Origin: Mesorhizobium sp.
GTDB lineage: Bacteria; Pseudomonadota; Alphaproteobacteria; Rhizobiales; Rhizobiaceae
Assembly: GCA_004017535.1 (NCBI GenBank)
Contig: SAJS01000007.1
Location: forward strand, 186,001 to 250,000
DNA: 64,000 nt
Direction of reading: 5' to 3'
In this document: positions 25,470-34,375 of the stretch, one piece after another
Position numbering within the stretch: the stretch's first letter is position 1
Layout: each line of letters starts with the position of its first letter
The notes under the pieces: generated by a model
Database searches by the model: none
Told to the model about the DNA's origin: nothing
The model's input: only the letters and a program-made list of their open reading frames with translations
Made by a program: the position numbers and the translations under genes

Positions 25470-26024
25470 ATGTCCAATCTTCTCTGCACGGCTCGTACCT
25501 ATGCTCTTCGCGCCACGCCCCCGTTCCTCTTTCAGCAGCGCGTCGGCTTTGCCATACTCAGCCTTCTGCTTCTCCTGGCGTGCATTCCCGGCGCCCTCGC
25601 GCACGGGTTCAAGGTCGGCGACCTTGAGATCGAGCATCCGTGGTCACGGGCGACGCCGCCCGGCGCCAAGGTCGCCGGCGGCTATTTCACCGTGGTCAAC
25701 AAGGGCAGCGCGTCCGACCGGCTGCTGTCGATTTCCTCCAACATCTCCGACAAGGCCGAACTGCATGAGATGGGCGTCAAGGACGGCGTCATGACCATGC
25801 GGCCGGTCGAGGGCGGGCTGGAGATCCCGGCCGGCGGCAAGGTCGCGCTGAAGCCCGGCGCCTACCATCTGATGTTCACCGGCCTGAAGCGGCAGCCGAA
25901 GCAGGGCGAGAAATTTCCCGCCACGCTGACCTTCGAGAAGGCAGGCAGCGTCAAAGTCGAGTTCGCCGTCGAAGGCATCGGAGAGACAAGCAGTGGCGAC
26001 ATGGACATGGACCACGCCGAATAA
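25470..26024 (+). CDS. Periplasmic copper chaperone PCu(A)C
   Basis: 184 aa with a long N-terminus and a signal/anchor at about 25-44 (AILSLLLLLACIPGALA). The PCuAC copper motif is present: His99, Met101, Met110, His133 and Met135 (HEMGVKDGVMTM ... YHLMF), spaced as H-x10-M then H-x-M. The protein carries Cu(I) in the periplasm, typically for cytochrome oxidase assembly. Followed 30 bp later by the YcnI-like gene and part of the copper operon 25006-28254. Confidence 0.92.
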   Translation: MSNLLCTARTYALRATPPFLFQQRVGFAILSLLLLLACIPGALAHGFKVGDLEIEHPWSRATPPGAKVAGGYFTVVNKGSASDRLLSISSNISDKAELHEMGVKDGVMTMRPVEGGLEIPAGGKVALKPGAYHLMFTGLKRQPKQGEKFPATLTFEKAGSVKVEFAVEGIGETSSGDMDMDHAE

Positions 26025-26054
26025 TCCGCCGATCCGAAATCAGAGGGACAATTC

Positions 26055-26573
26055 ATGAAGAAATATATCTTGGCGGCGGGCGCGCTTTGCACGCTCGGGA
26101 CCAGTGCCGCGCTCGCCCATATCACGCTGGAAACGCAGGAAGCGGCTGTCGGCTCGACCTACAAGGCGGTCTTGCGCGTGCCGCATGGCTGCGAGGGCAA
26201 GACGACGACGGCTGTGCGCGTCCAGATCCCGGAGGGCGTCATCGCGGTGAAGCCGATGCCCAAGCCTGGCTGGACGCTGCAGACCAAGAAGGGCAACTAC
26301 GAGAAATCCTACCAGCTCTACGGCGAAACGCTTACCACCGGCGTCAAGGAAGTCGGCTGGAGCGGCGGCAATTTGCCGGACGAATTCTATGACGAATTCG
26401 TCTTCCGGGCCTCGCTTGCGGCCGACTTGCCGGCCGGCCAGATGCTCTATTTCCCGGTGGTGCAGGAATGCGGCGACGCCACTGATCGCTGGATCGAGAT
26501 CCCGGCGACGGGCCAGGATGCGGACGCCTTGGAAACTCCGGCGCCCGGCATCAAATTGCTGCCGAAAAAATGA
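26055..26573 (+). CDS. YcnI-like copper-binding protein (DUF1775)
   Basis: 172 aa. Signal peptide 1-21 (ends SAALA) leaves His22 as the predicted new N-terminus (HITLETQEA), matching the N-terminal histidine copper site of the family. Beta-sandwich features VPHGCEGKTTTAVRVQIPEG and EVGWSGGNLPDEFYDEFVF. The protein lacks the C-terminal membrane anchor seen in some Gram-positive relatives. Located between the PCuAC and CopC-CopD genes, consistent with a shared role in copper import or delivery. Confidence 0.9.
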   Translation: MKKYILAAGALCTLGTSAALAHITLETQEAAVGSTYKAVLRVPHGCEGKTTTAVRVQIPEGVIAVKPMPKPGWTLQTKKGNYEKSYQLYGETLTTGVKEVGWSGGNLPDEFYDEFVFRASLAADLPAGQMLYFPVVQECGDATDRWIEIPATGQDADALETPAPGIKLLPKK

Positions 26574-26625
26574 TCTCTGTTGGCGCGCTCCATCGGGGCG
26601 CGCCACCATTTCCTGTCACGACGGC

Positions 26626-28254
26626 ATGAACGCAGCACAGTCTTCCTCGACGATCCGCATGCATACCGGCCCGATTGCCTGGCTGGTGGCACTGCTCGTC
26701 GCGATGGCGGTGTTGGCCATGCCCGGCCGCGCCTTCGCGCATGCGGCCCTGGTCGCGACCGATCCGGCCGACGGAGCCCTGCTGGAGCAAAGCCCGGCGC
26801 AGTTTTCGCTGACCTTCAGCGAGCCCGTCTCGCCGCTGGTGCTCACGCTTGTGCGGCCCGACGGCTCGCAGCTTGCTTTGACATCCTTCCGTCTCAACGA
26901 CCAGACGGTCGAGATCGACAATCCCGAAACGCTCAAATCCGGCACGCATGTGTTGAGCTGGCGGGTGGTGTCGGTCGACGGCCATCCGGTCGGCGGATCG
27001 GCACTGTTTTCGATCGGCGCGCCAAGTGCCGCGCCGGTGGCGGGCGAAGCCGTGGACTGGACGCTGCGCGCGGCGATCTGGACCGCCAGGCTGTTTTTCT
27101 ATGCCGGCCTCTTCCTCGGCGTCGGCGGCGCATTCGCGCTCGCCTGGCTGGCCAAGGACCGGCGCTGCGGCCAGCGCTTTGTCGCGGCGGCGCTGCTTTT
27201 GGCGCTCGTCGCAGCGCCGGTGTCGCTCGGCCTGCAGGGGCTCGATGGGCTTGGCGCGCCCCTGGCGCGCTTTGCTACGCCGGCCGTGTGGAAGACCGCG
27301 CTGGAGACCAGCTTCGTCTGGACCGTGCTGGTCGGCCTGATCGCGCTTGGTCTCGCGCTGCTTTCGCTTGCCGGGCCGCCAGGTCTTCGCAAGCTGTCGG
27401 CAGGCACAGCACTGCTTTGTGTCGGCGGCGCTCTCGCCGCGAGCGGCCACGCCAGCGCCGCCGAGCCGCAATGGCTGACGCGCCCGCTGGTTTTCCTGCA
27501 TGGCACGGCAATCGCCGTCTGGGCCGGCGCGCTGGCGCCGCTCGGCCTGGCATTGCGGCGGGAGCCGGCGAATGCAAAAGCCTTTCTGCGCCGCTTCTCC
27601 CGCGCGATCCTGCCGGTCGTCATCCTGCTTGCCGCAAGCGGCATCGTGCTTGGAGTCATCCAGGTGCAAGAGCCGGCCGCGCTGGTCCACACAGCCTATG
27701 GCCGCCTGCTGCTGCTCAAGCTGGTGCTGCTGCTCTTCCTGTTCACGCTAGCCGCGGTCAATCGCTGGACGCTGACGGCGCCCGCCGAGGCCGGCGACAC
27801 GGAGGTGCAACGACGTCTTGTGCGCTCGATCGGCATCGAGGTGGTCATTGTGCTCGCCATTTTCGGCGTCGCGGCCGGCTGGCGCTTCACCCCGCCGCCG
27901 CGCGCGCTGGCGATCGCTGCAGCGCAGCCGGTGTCGATCCACATCCACACGCTGGAAGCGATGGCCGATCTCAGCATCACGCCTGGACATCCCGGCACAG
28001 TCGCCGCATCGATGGTGATCATGACCGGCGATTTCGGGCCGCTCGACGCCAAGCAGGTGACGCTGGTGCTGTCGAAGCCGGATTCCGGCATCGAGCCGAT
28101 CAAGCGGCCGGCGAGGAAACCCGGTGATGGCACCTGGCGCGTCGACAATCTCGTCATTCCGCTGCCCGGCCGATGGAAAGCCCGCCTCGATATCCTCGTT
28201 TCGGATTTCGAGGCGGTAAAAATCGAGGCGCCGATCGACATCCGATCCGATTGA
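26626..28254 (+). CDS. CopC-CopD fusion with C-terminal YtkA-like domain
   Basis: 542 aa from ATG 26626; ATG 26659 is possible. Signal peptide ends near AFA-H39, giving the mature His start of CopC (HAALVATDPADGA), with a second conserved His in GHPVGGSALF (about 120-130). A membrane CopD region of about eight helices spans 150-420 (including VFLHGTAIAVWAGAL and WTARLFFYAGLFLGVGG). From about 430 to 535 an extracytoplasmic beta domain resembles YtkA (ADLSITPGHPGTVAASM). The fusion suggests copper binding and transfer in one chain. Last gene of the copper group. Confidence 0.9.
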   Translation: MNAAQSSSTIRMHTGPIAWLVALLVAMAVLAMPGRAFAHAALVATDPADGALLEQSPAQFSLTFSEPVSPLVLTLVRPDGSQLALTSFRLNDQTVEIDNPETLKSGTHVLSWRVVSVDGHPVGGSALFSIGAPSAAPVAGEAVDWTLRAAIWTARLFFYAGLFLGVGGAFALAWLAKDRRCGQRFVAAALLLALVAAPVSLGLQGLDGLGAPLARFATPAVWKTALETSFVWTVLVGLIALGLALLSLAGPPGLRKLSAGTALLCVGGALAASGHASAAEPQWLTRPLVFLHGTAIAVWAGALAPLGLALRREPANAKAFLRRFSRAILPVVILLAASGIVLGVIQVQEPAALVHTAYGRLLLLKLVLLLFLFTLAAVNRWTLTAPAEAGDTEVQRRLVRSIGIEVVIVLAIFGVAAGWRFTPPPRALAIAAAQPVSIHIHTLEAMADLSITPGHPGTVAASMVIMTGDFGPLDAKQVTLVLSKPDSGIEPIKRPARKPGDGTWRVDNLVIPLPGRWKARLDILVSDFEAVKIEAPIDIRSD

Positions 28255-28381
28255 GATCCAGTCCATATAGAACACGGCGAGGCGGTTGACGGCGCCGCCA
28301 AGGCCCGTCATTCATCTTGCGAAACAGTGGGCATCGCCCCGGAACGCGGTCACAACAAGCATTCGAAGCAGGGAAGAAACG

Positions 28382-29818
28382 ATGGAAAAAGCCGAAATCG
28401 GCCTGATCGGCCTTGGCACGATGGGGTCCAACCTGGCGCTCAATATCGCCGAGCACGGGCATCGCATCGCCGTCTTCAACCGCACGCCGTCGCGCACCGA
28501 CGCCTTCGTCGAGAGCGCCGGTCCGCTGAAGGACATGGTCGTTCCCTGCTACAGCCTGGAGGAACTCGCCGCGGCGATCCGGCCGCCGCGGCCGATCATC
28601 ATCATGGTGCTGGCGGGGAAGCCGGTCGATGAGCAGATCGCGGCACTGCGCGGCGTGCTCTCCAATAACGACATCGTCATCGATGCCGGCAACGCCAATT
28701 TCCGCGACACGATGCGCCGCTTCTCGGAGCTGTCCGGCTCGGGCCTGACCTTTATCGGCATGGGCGTTTCGGGCGGCGAGGAAGGCGCGCGCCACGGTCC
28801 GTCGATCATGGTCGGCGGCACCGAAGAGTCCTGGAACCGTGTCGAGAGGGTGCTGACGGCTATCTCGGCAAAATTCAAGGACGAACCTTGCGCGGCCTGG
28901 CTCGGCCATGACGGCGCCGGCCATTTCGTGAAAACCATCCACAACGGCATCGAATATGCCGACATGCAGATGATCGCCGAGATCTACGGCATCCTGCGCG
29001 ACGGCCTCGGCATGGCGCCCAAGGAAATCGGCAAGGTCTTCGAGGAATGGAACAAGGGCCGCCTCAACTCCTACCTGATCGAGATCACCGCCAAGGTGCT
29101 CGCCGCCGAAGATCCCAAGACCGGCAAGCCGGTGGTCGACATCATCCTCGACCGCGCCGGACAGAAGGGCACCGGCAAATGGTCGGTGATCGAGGCGCAG
29201 CAGCTCGGCATTCCGGCGACGGCGATCGAAGCGGCGGTCGCGGCGCGGGTGCTGTCCTCGATCAAGGACGAGCGGCAGGCGGCGGAAAAGGCCTATGGCA
29301 ATATCGGCGTCGAGAAGATCTCCGGCGACAAGGCCGCGCTGCTGAGGGATCTGGAGTTGGCGCTGTTCGCCGGCAAGATCGCGGCTTACGCGCAAGGGTT
29401 CGCGGTGATGAGCGGCGCATCCAAGGAGTTCAACTGGAACCTGCCGATGCCGACCATCGCCAAGATCTGGCGCGCCGGCTGCATCATCCGCTCGCAAATG
29501 CTGGACACGATGGCCGATGCCTTCGGTTCGGGTAGCGCGTCCACCAACCTGCTGATGGCGCCGGCCTTCATCGCAATGATGAAGGAGGCGCATCCGTCGC
29601 TCCGGCGTATCGTAGCGCGGGCCTCCGAAGCCGGCTCGCCGGTGCCGGCGCTGGCTTCGGCCCTCGCCTATTTCGACAGCTACCGGCAGGGGCGCGGGAC
29701 GTCGAACCTCATCCAGGCACAGCGCGACTTCTTCGGCGCGCACGGCTTCGAGCGCATCGGCGAGCAGGGGGCTTTCCATGGTCCGTGGGGGAGCGGGGCT
29801 GAGCATCAGCCCCGATAG
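28382..29818 (+). CDS. gnd: 6-phosphogluconate dehydrogenase (decarboxylating)
   Basis: 478 aa from ATG 28382 behind GGGAAG. NADP-binding GLGTMGSNLALNIAEHGH near 8-25, VSGGEEGARHGPSIMVGG near 127-144, and HDGAGHFVKTIHNGIEY with the catalytic Lys/His near 180-195, then the C-terminal helical domain with KGTGKWS and AQRDFFGAHGFER. Full-length (468-480 aa is typical). Oxidises 6-phosphogluconate to ribulose 5-phosphate. Its last 13 bp overlap the 3' end of the convergent LacI-type regulator gene. Confidence 0.96.
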   Translation: MEKAEIGLIGLGTMGSNLALNIAEHGHRIAVFNRTPSRTDAFVESAGPLKDMVVPCYSLEELAAAIRPPRPIIIMVLAGKPVDEQIAALRGVLSNNDIVIDAGNANFRDTMRRFSELSGSGLTFIGMGVSGGEEGARHGPSIMVGGTEESWNRVERVLTAISAKFKDEPCAAWLGHDGAGHFVKTIHNGIEYADMQMIAEIYGILRDGLGMAPKEIGKVFEEWNKGRLNSYLIEITAKVLAAEDPKTGKPVVDIILDRAGQKGTGKWSVIEAQQLGIPATAIEAAVAARVLSSIKDERQAAEKAYGNIGVEKISGDKAALLRDLELALFAGKIAAYAQGFAVMSGASKEFNWNLPMPTIAKIWRAGCIIRSQMLDTMADAFGSGSASTNLLMAPAFIAMMKEAHPSLRRIVARASEAGSPVPALASALAYFDSYRQGRGTSNLIQAQRDFFGAHGFERIGEQGAFHGPWGSGAEHQPR

Positions 29819-30852
29819 GGCAGAACCTCACTCGGCTTGCTCAGTGATTGCAGCGAGCCGGGTTCCTTGCCTGCAATCCAGCCGAGCACCGCGCGGGCGA
29901 GCTCGGAGCCGGCGAGCCGGAAATCCTCGTTGACGACGAGCAGTTCCCGCCGAAACAGGTGCAGCACCTCCGAGGACTGTTTCGACACCACGTCGACATC
30001 GCGGCCGAGCTTCAGGCCGGCATCCTCGATGCCGGCGACGACGGCCAGCGTCGCCGCTGCGGCGCTGCTGATGATGCCGTCCGGGCGGTCGTCCCGGCGC
30101 ATGAGCTGGGCGGTCCGCATCCTGATCTGCTCGATCGTATGGTCGATCGAGACGGTATTGAACGGCACTTCCGAGGCGCCGACCTCGCTTAGCGCATCTG
30201 CAAAGCCGTTCACCGTATAGCGGAAATAGGTGAGGCCAACCGGGGGCGTCACAAGCGCCAGCCGGTTGCGGCCTTTGGCGGCGAGCGCGCGGACGGCTTC
30301 GCCGGCAAAGGCGTAATTGTCGAAGTCGTGATAGGGATGAACCAGCCCCATATCGGTGCGGCCATGCGTGGCGAAGGGAACGCCGTGCTCCAGCATGTAG
30401 CGCGCCCTCGGGTCGTTGGGCTGGGTGCGGGAAATGATGACCCCATCGGCCGAGCCCGTCTCGACCAGATAGCGCACCGGGTCGAGCGGATCCTGCGAGC
30501 GCGAATAGGGCGTGACGATCAGGTGATAGGGCGTGTCGGCGATTACCTCGGTGACGCCGTAGATGATGTCCGAGACGAAGCTCATCAGCTCGTGCTCGGT
30601 GTTGAGCACAAGTGAGATGACGTTGGTCTTGCCGGTCCTCAAGCGCACGCCGGCGCGGTTCGGGCGATAGCCGATTTGTTTGGCGACGAGCTGGACGCGG
30701 CGCCTGGTCTCGGCGCCGATCTCGGGTGCGTCCTTGAGTGCGCGCGACACTGTCGTGACGCCAAGCCCGGTCATGAAGGCGAGCGTCTTCAGCGTCGGCC
30801 GCTCCTTGCCCGACGCGTCGTCGTTGCCCTTCTTCGTTATCCGTCTATCCAT
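29806..30852 (-). CDS. LacI-family transcriptional regulator
   Basis: 348 aa from ATG 30852. DNA-binding helix-turn-helix LKTLAFMTGLGVTTVSRAL at about 21-39 and hinge GYRPNRAGVRLRTG near 62-75, then a type 1 periplasmic-binding-like ligand domain (VISLVLNTEHELMSFVSDII, DGVIISRTQPND, RPDGIISSAAAATLAVV). The gene is divergent from the CUT1 transporter operon; matched operator-like sites lie in front of both, suggesting it represses both itself and the sugar operon until a sugar binds. Overlaps gnd 3' end by 13 bp. Confidence 0.93.
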   Translation of the reverse strand: MDRRITKKGNDDASGKERPTLKTLAFMTGLGVTTVSRALKDAPEIGAETRRRVQLVAKQIGYRPNRAGVRLRTGKTNVISLVLNTEHELMSFVSDIIYGVTEVIADTPYHLIVTPYSRSQDPLDPVRYLVETGSADGVIISRTQPNDPRARYMLEHGVPFATHGRTDMGLVHPYHDFDNYAFAGEAVRALAAKGRNRLALVTPPVGLTYFRYTVNGFADALSEVGASEVPFNTVSIDHTIEQIRMRTAQLMRRDDRPDGIISSAAAATLAVVAGIEDAGLKLGRDVDVVSKQSSEVLHLFRRELLVVNEDFRLAGSELARAVLGWIAGKEPGSLQSLSKPSEVLPYRG

Positions 30853-30950
30853 TCGTCCCGCCCGCCAGGCGCATAGCAGCCGCTGGGTCCGCCGGCAATC
30901 GTGCGGCGTTGACGATTGCGCGACTTTTGCCCGCGACGAGCGCCAGTATA

Positions 30951-30967
30951 CTGAAACGTTACAGATT
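30951..30967. promoter_or_regulatory. LacI-type operator candidate O1
   Basis: CTGAAACGTTACAGATT, with an AACGTT centre typical of LacI-family sites (near-palindrome CTGAAACG/TTACAG). It is the exact reverse complement of 17 bp at 31201-31217. Located about 100 bp upstream of the regulator start (30852). Confidence 0.75.
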
Positions 30968-31200
30968 GCCAATCTTCGTGATTGGCCGGCAGGTCTCGTC
31001 CTTTGCAGTGCGCGTGCGGAGATGAGCGCAAAGTCCCTGGAATCAAAAAGAAATATCGACCTGGGGCCGGTTCCAGCTACGATCAGTCACTTTGGCGCCA
31101 GCTTTGACGCTTTGAGAGAAGGATTTTGTTCGCGCCTCGAAAAAATCTTAGGCCGCCTTGAGACAAGGGGTTGCCTATGCCGGTCATTTGCCGTATCCAA

Positions 31201-31217
31201 AATCTGTAACGTTTCAG
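31201..31217. promoter_or_regulatory. LacI-type operator candidate O2
   Basis: AATCTGTAACGTTTCAG, reverse complement of O1, lying 20 bp upstream of the sugar-binding-protein start and just before its ribosome site. Centre-to-centre distance to O1 is 250 bp, close enough for DNA looping. The remaining 384-bp intergenic gap (30853-31236) shows no gene. Confidence 0.75.
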
Positions 31218-31236
31218 ATTCTGGGAGGAAGCCGAA

Positions 31237-32475
31237 ATGCGATACAAATTCCTGACCGCCGCCTTTGCCGCGACGGTCGCACTCAACTTCGCCGGTCCGG
31301 CGGCCGCTACCGACCTGGAGGTCACCCATTGGTGGACTTCGGGCGGCGAAGCGGCGGCGGTGGCCGAGCTTGCCAAGGCATTCGATGCGACGGGCAATCA
31401 CTGGGTCGACGGCGCCATCGCCGGCTCCGGCGGCACGGCGCGGCCGATCATGATCAGCCGCATCACCGGCGGCGACCCGATGGGCGCCACCCAGTTCAAC
31501 CACGGCCGCCAGGCCGAGGAACTGGTCCAGGCCGGGCTGATGCGCGACCTCACCGACATCGCCACCAAGGACAAGTGGACCGAGATCGTGCGGCCAAAGA
31601 GCCTGCTCGACAGTTGCACCATCGACGGCAAGATCTATTGCGTGCCGGTCAACATCCATTCCTGGCAATGGCTGTGGCTGTCGAGCGAGGCCTTCCAGAA
31701 GGCCGGCGTGCCGATGCCGAAGGACTGGAATGAATTCGTGGCCGCCGCTCCGGCGCTGGAGAAGGCCGGCATCATCCCGCTCGCGGTCGGTGGTCAGCCC
31801 TGGCAGGCATCGGGTGCCTTTGACGTGCTGCTGGCCGCGGTTGGCGGCACCGACGCTTTCCTCAAGGTCTACAAGGAAAAGGACGCCAAATTCGCCGGCG
31901 GCCCCGAGATCGCCAAGGTGTTCAAGGCGGCGGACGACGCCCGCAAGATGGCCAAGAACACCAATGTGCAGGACTGGAACCAGGCGACCAATCTGGTCAT
32001 CACCGGCAAGGCTGGCGGCCAGATCATGGGCGACTGGGCGCAGGGCGAATTCCAGGTTGCCGGCAAGACCGCCGGCAAGGACTATGCCTGCCTGCCCGGC
32101 CTCGGCCTGAACGAGGTGATCGCCACCGGCGGCGACGCCTTCTACTTCCCGCTGCTCAAGGACGCCGACAAGTCCAAGGCGCAGGAAGTGCTGGCCGAAA
32201 CGCTGCTCGATCCCAAGACCCAGGTCGCCTTCAACCTCAAGAAGGGCTCGCTGCCAGTGCGCGGCGACGTCGACCTCAACACGGCGAACGACTGCATGAA
32301 GAAGGGTCTTGCCATCCTCGCCAAGGGCGCGGTCATTCCGTGGACCGACCAACTGCTCTCGCAGGACAGCCAGAAGCAGAAGGAGGACCTGTTCTCCGAA
32401 TTCTTCGCCAAGCCCGACATGACGCTCGAAGAGGCGCAGAAGCGCTTCGCCGACATCATCGCGTCGGCCGACTGA
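31237..32475 (+). CDS. CUT1 sugar ABC transporter substrate-binding protein
   Basis: 412 aa; GGGAGGAAGCCGAA precedes ATG 31237. Signal peptide about 1-24 (AAFAATVALNFAGPAAA). Family 1 solute-binding fold with LEVTHWWTSGGEAAAV at the mature start, INIHSWQWLWLS-like VNIHSWQWLW aromatic ligand region, IMGDWAQGEF and a C-terminal helical lobe. Such proteins bind mono- or disaccharides; the Trp-rich cleft suggests a glucose- or mannose-type ligand, though this is a guess. First gene of the operon controlled from O2. Confidence 0.92.
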   Translation: MRYKFLTAAFAATVALNFAGPAAATDLEVTHWWTSGGEAAAVAELAKAFDATGNHWVDGAIAGSGGTARPIMISRITGGDPMGATQFNHGRQAEELVQAGLMRDLTDIATKDKWTEIVRPKSLLDSCTIDGKIYCVPVNIHSWQWLWLSSEAFQKAGVPMPKDWNEFVAAAPALEKAGIIPLAVGGQPWQASGAFDVLLAAVGGTDAFLKVYKEKDAKFAGGPEIAKVFKAADDARKMAKNTNVQDWNQATNLVITGKAGGQIMGDWAQGEFQVAGKTAGKDYACLPGLGLNEVIATGGDAFYFPLLKDADKSKAQEVLAETLLDPKTQVAFNLKKGSLPVRGDVDLNTANDCMKKGLAILAKGAVIPWTDQLLSQDSQKQKEDLFSEFFAKPDMTLEEAQKRFADIIASAD

Positions 32476-32554
32476 TCGACGGCGCCCCCCGCCAACTCCC
32501 GACCCCAGCCTATCCGGGGCCGGGAGCCTGACGTCTCACTGTCCGGCTGCCGAG

Positions 32555-33448
32555 ATGAGCAACAGCGAACGCCCCAACCAGCTTTTCCGCAACCTGAACG
32601 CCAAGATCGCGTCGATCCCGATGATCCTGACGGCTCTGGTGGTGTTCGTCGGCGGCACGGCCTGGACGGTGCTCTATTCCTTCACCAACTCGAAGCTGTT
32701 GCCGCGGCTCAGCTTCGTCGGGCTTGACCAGTACCACCGGCTCTGGTCGACATCGCGCTGGCTGGTCTCGATCGAGAACCTCTTGATCTATGGTGCGATC
32801 TCGCTGGTGTTCTCGCTGGTCATCGGCTTCCTGCTGGCGGCGCTTCTCGACCAGAAGATCCGCTTCGAGGACACGTTCCGCACCATCTTCCTCTATCCCT
32901 TCGCGCTGTCCTTCATCGTCACCGGGCTGGTCTGGCAATGGCTGCTCAATCCGGATTTCGGCGTGCAGCGCGTTGTGCGCGACCTCGGCTGGACGAGCTT
33001 CAGCTTCGACCCGCTCTACAATTCCAGCATCGTCATCTACGGCATCTCGATCGCCGCGCTCTGGCAGGGCACGGGGCTCATCATGTGCCTGATGCTCGCC
33101 GGCCTGCGCGGCATCGACGAGGATATCTGGAAGGCGGCGAGAGTGGACGGCATCCCCGCCTGGAAGACCTATCTCTTCATCATCATCCCGATGATGCGGC
33201 CGGTCTTCATCACCACGCTGGTGATCATCGCCGCCGGCATCGTCAAGGTCTACGACCTCGTCGTGGCGCAGACCAGCGGCGGCCCCGGCATCGCCTCGGA
33301 AGTGCCGGCCAAATATGTTTATGACTACATGTTCTTCGCCCAGAATCTCGGCCAAGGCTTCGCCGCCTCGACCATGATGCTGCTTTCGGTGGTGATCGTC
33401 ATCGTGCCCTGGGCCTATCTCGAATTCGGAGGCAAGAAACGTGGCTGA
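32555..33448 (+). CDS. CUT1 sugar ABC transporter permease (MalF-type)
   Basis: 297 aa, about six transmembrane helices (approx. 22-45, 75-100, 112-132, 157-180, 207-230, 268-290). Carries the EAA loop GLRGIDEDIWKAARVDGIPAW near 187-207, the contact to the ATPase. Start ATG 32555 lies 79 bp after the binding-protein stop. The next permease begins 8 bp before this gene ends, so the pair is translationally coupled. Confidence 0.93.
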   Translation: MSNSERPNQLFRNLNAKIASIPMILTALVVFVGGTAWTVLYSFTNSKLLPRLSFVGLDQYHRLWSTSRWLVSIENLLIYGAISLVFSLVIGFLLAALLDQKIRFEDTFRTIFLYPFALSFIVTGLVWQWLLNPDFGVQRVVRDLGWTSFSFDPLYNSSIVIYGISIAALWQGTGLIMCLMLAGLRGIDEDIWKAARVDGIPAWKTYLFIIIPMMRPVFITTLVIIAAGIVKVYDLVVAQTSGGPGIASEVPAKYVYDYMFFAQNLGQGFAASTMMLLSVVIVIVPWAYLEFGGKKRG

Positions 33449-34373
33449 CGTCGCCTCCCTATCCCCCGGCGCCGATGCGCTCAGGCGCGATGCCGCCGGC
33501 CCCAGCGGTCCGAAGCCGCGGCACGTGCTGTCGCGCCGCAACATCTTCCTCTACGGCACGCTGATCGTCGTGGCGCTCTACTATCTTCTGCCGCTCTACG
33601 TGATGATCGTCACGTCGCTGAAGGGCATGCCGGAGATCCGCCTCGGCAACATCTTCTCGCCGCCGATGGAGATCACCTTCGAGCCCTGGGTCAAAGCCTG
33701 GGCGACGGCCTGCACGGGGCTCAATTGCGACGGGCTGTCGCGCGGCTTCTGGAATTCGGTGCGCATCACCGTGCCATCGGTGTTGCTCTCGATCGCGATC
33801 GCCTCGGTGAACGGCTACGCCCTGGCCAACTGGCGCTTCAAGGGCGCCGACACCTTTTTCATCATCCTGATCGTCGGCGCCTTCATCCCCTATCAGGTGA
33901 TGATCTACCCGATCGTCATCATCCTGCGCGAGATCGGCATCTACGGCTCGCTGACCGGGCTGGTGATCGTGCATTCGATCTTCGGCATGCCGATCCTGAC
34001 GCTGCTCTTCCGCAACTATTTCACCTCGATGCCGGAGGAACTGTTCCGCGCCGCGCGCGTCGACGGCGCGGGCTTCTGGGGCATCTACCTGCGCATCATG
34101 CTGCCGATGTCGCTGCCGATCTTCGTCGTCGCCATCATCCTGCAGGTGACCGGCATCTGGAACGACTTCCTGTTCGGCGTCGTCTATACCCGCCCCGACA
34201 CCTATCCGATGACGGTGCAGCTCAACAACATCGTCAATTCGGTGCAAGGCGTGAAGGAATACAACGTCAACATGGCCGCAACCATCCTGACCGGGCTGGT
34301 TCCGCTCATCGTCTACTTCGTTTCCGGCAAGCTCTTCGTGCGCGGCATCGCCGCCGGCGCGGTGAAAGGATGA
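33441..34373 (+). CDS. CUT1 sugar ABC transporter permease (MalG-type)
   Basis: 310 aa from GTG 33441, with GGAGGCAAGAAAC upstream. Six transmembrane segments; EAA loop EELFRAARVDGAGFWGIY near 203-220. A periplasmic loop around 80-100 holds a Cys pair (TACTGLNCDG). Pairs with the upstream permease to make the heterodimeric channel. Its TGA overlaps the ATPase start region, so the ATPase gene follows with no gap. Confidence 0.93.
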   Translation: MADVASLSPGADALRRDAAGPSGPKPRHVLSRRNIFLYGTLIVVALYYLLPLYVMIVTSLKGMPEIRLGNIFSPPMEITFEPWVKAWATACTGLNCDGLSRGFWNSVRITVPSVLLSIAIASVNGYALANWRFKGADTFFIILIVGAFIPYQVMIYPIVIILREIGIYGSLTGLVIVHSIFGMPILTLLFRNYFTSMPEELFRAARVDGAGFWGIYLRIMLPMSLPIFVVAIILQVTGIWNDFLFGVVYTRPDTYPMTVQLNNIVNSVQGVKEYNVNMAATILTGLVPLIVYFVSGKLFVRGIAAGAVKG

Positions 34374-34375
34374 TG

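Noticed and set aside
28154-29806. 550-codon open frame opposite gnd
   Set aside because: gnd is unmistakable on the + strand; the antisense product is compositionally biased.
33725-34375. N-terminal extension of the MalK-type ATPase into the permease gene
   Set aside because: Overlaps the permease in another frame; the ribosome site and conserved start are at 34370-34376.
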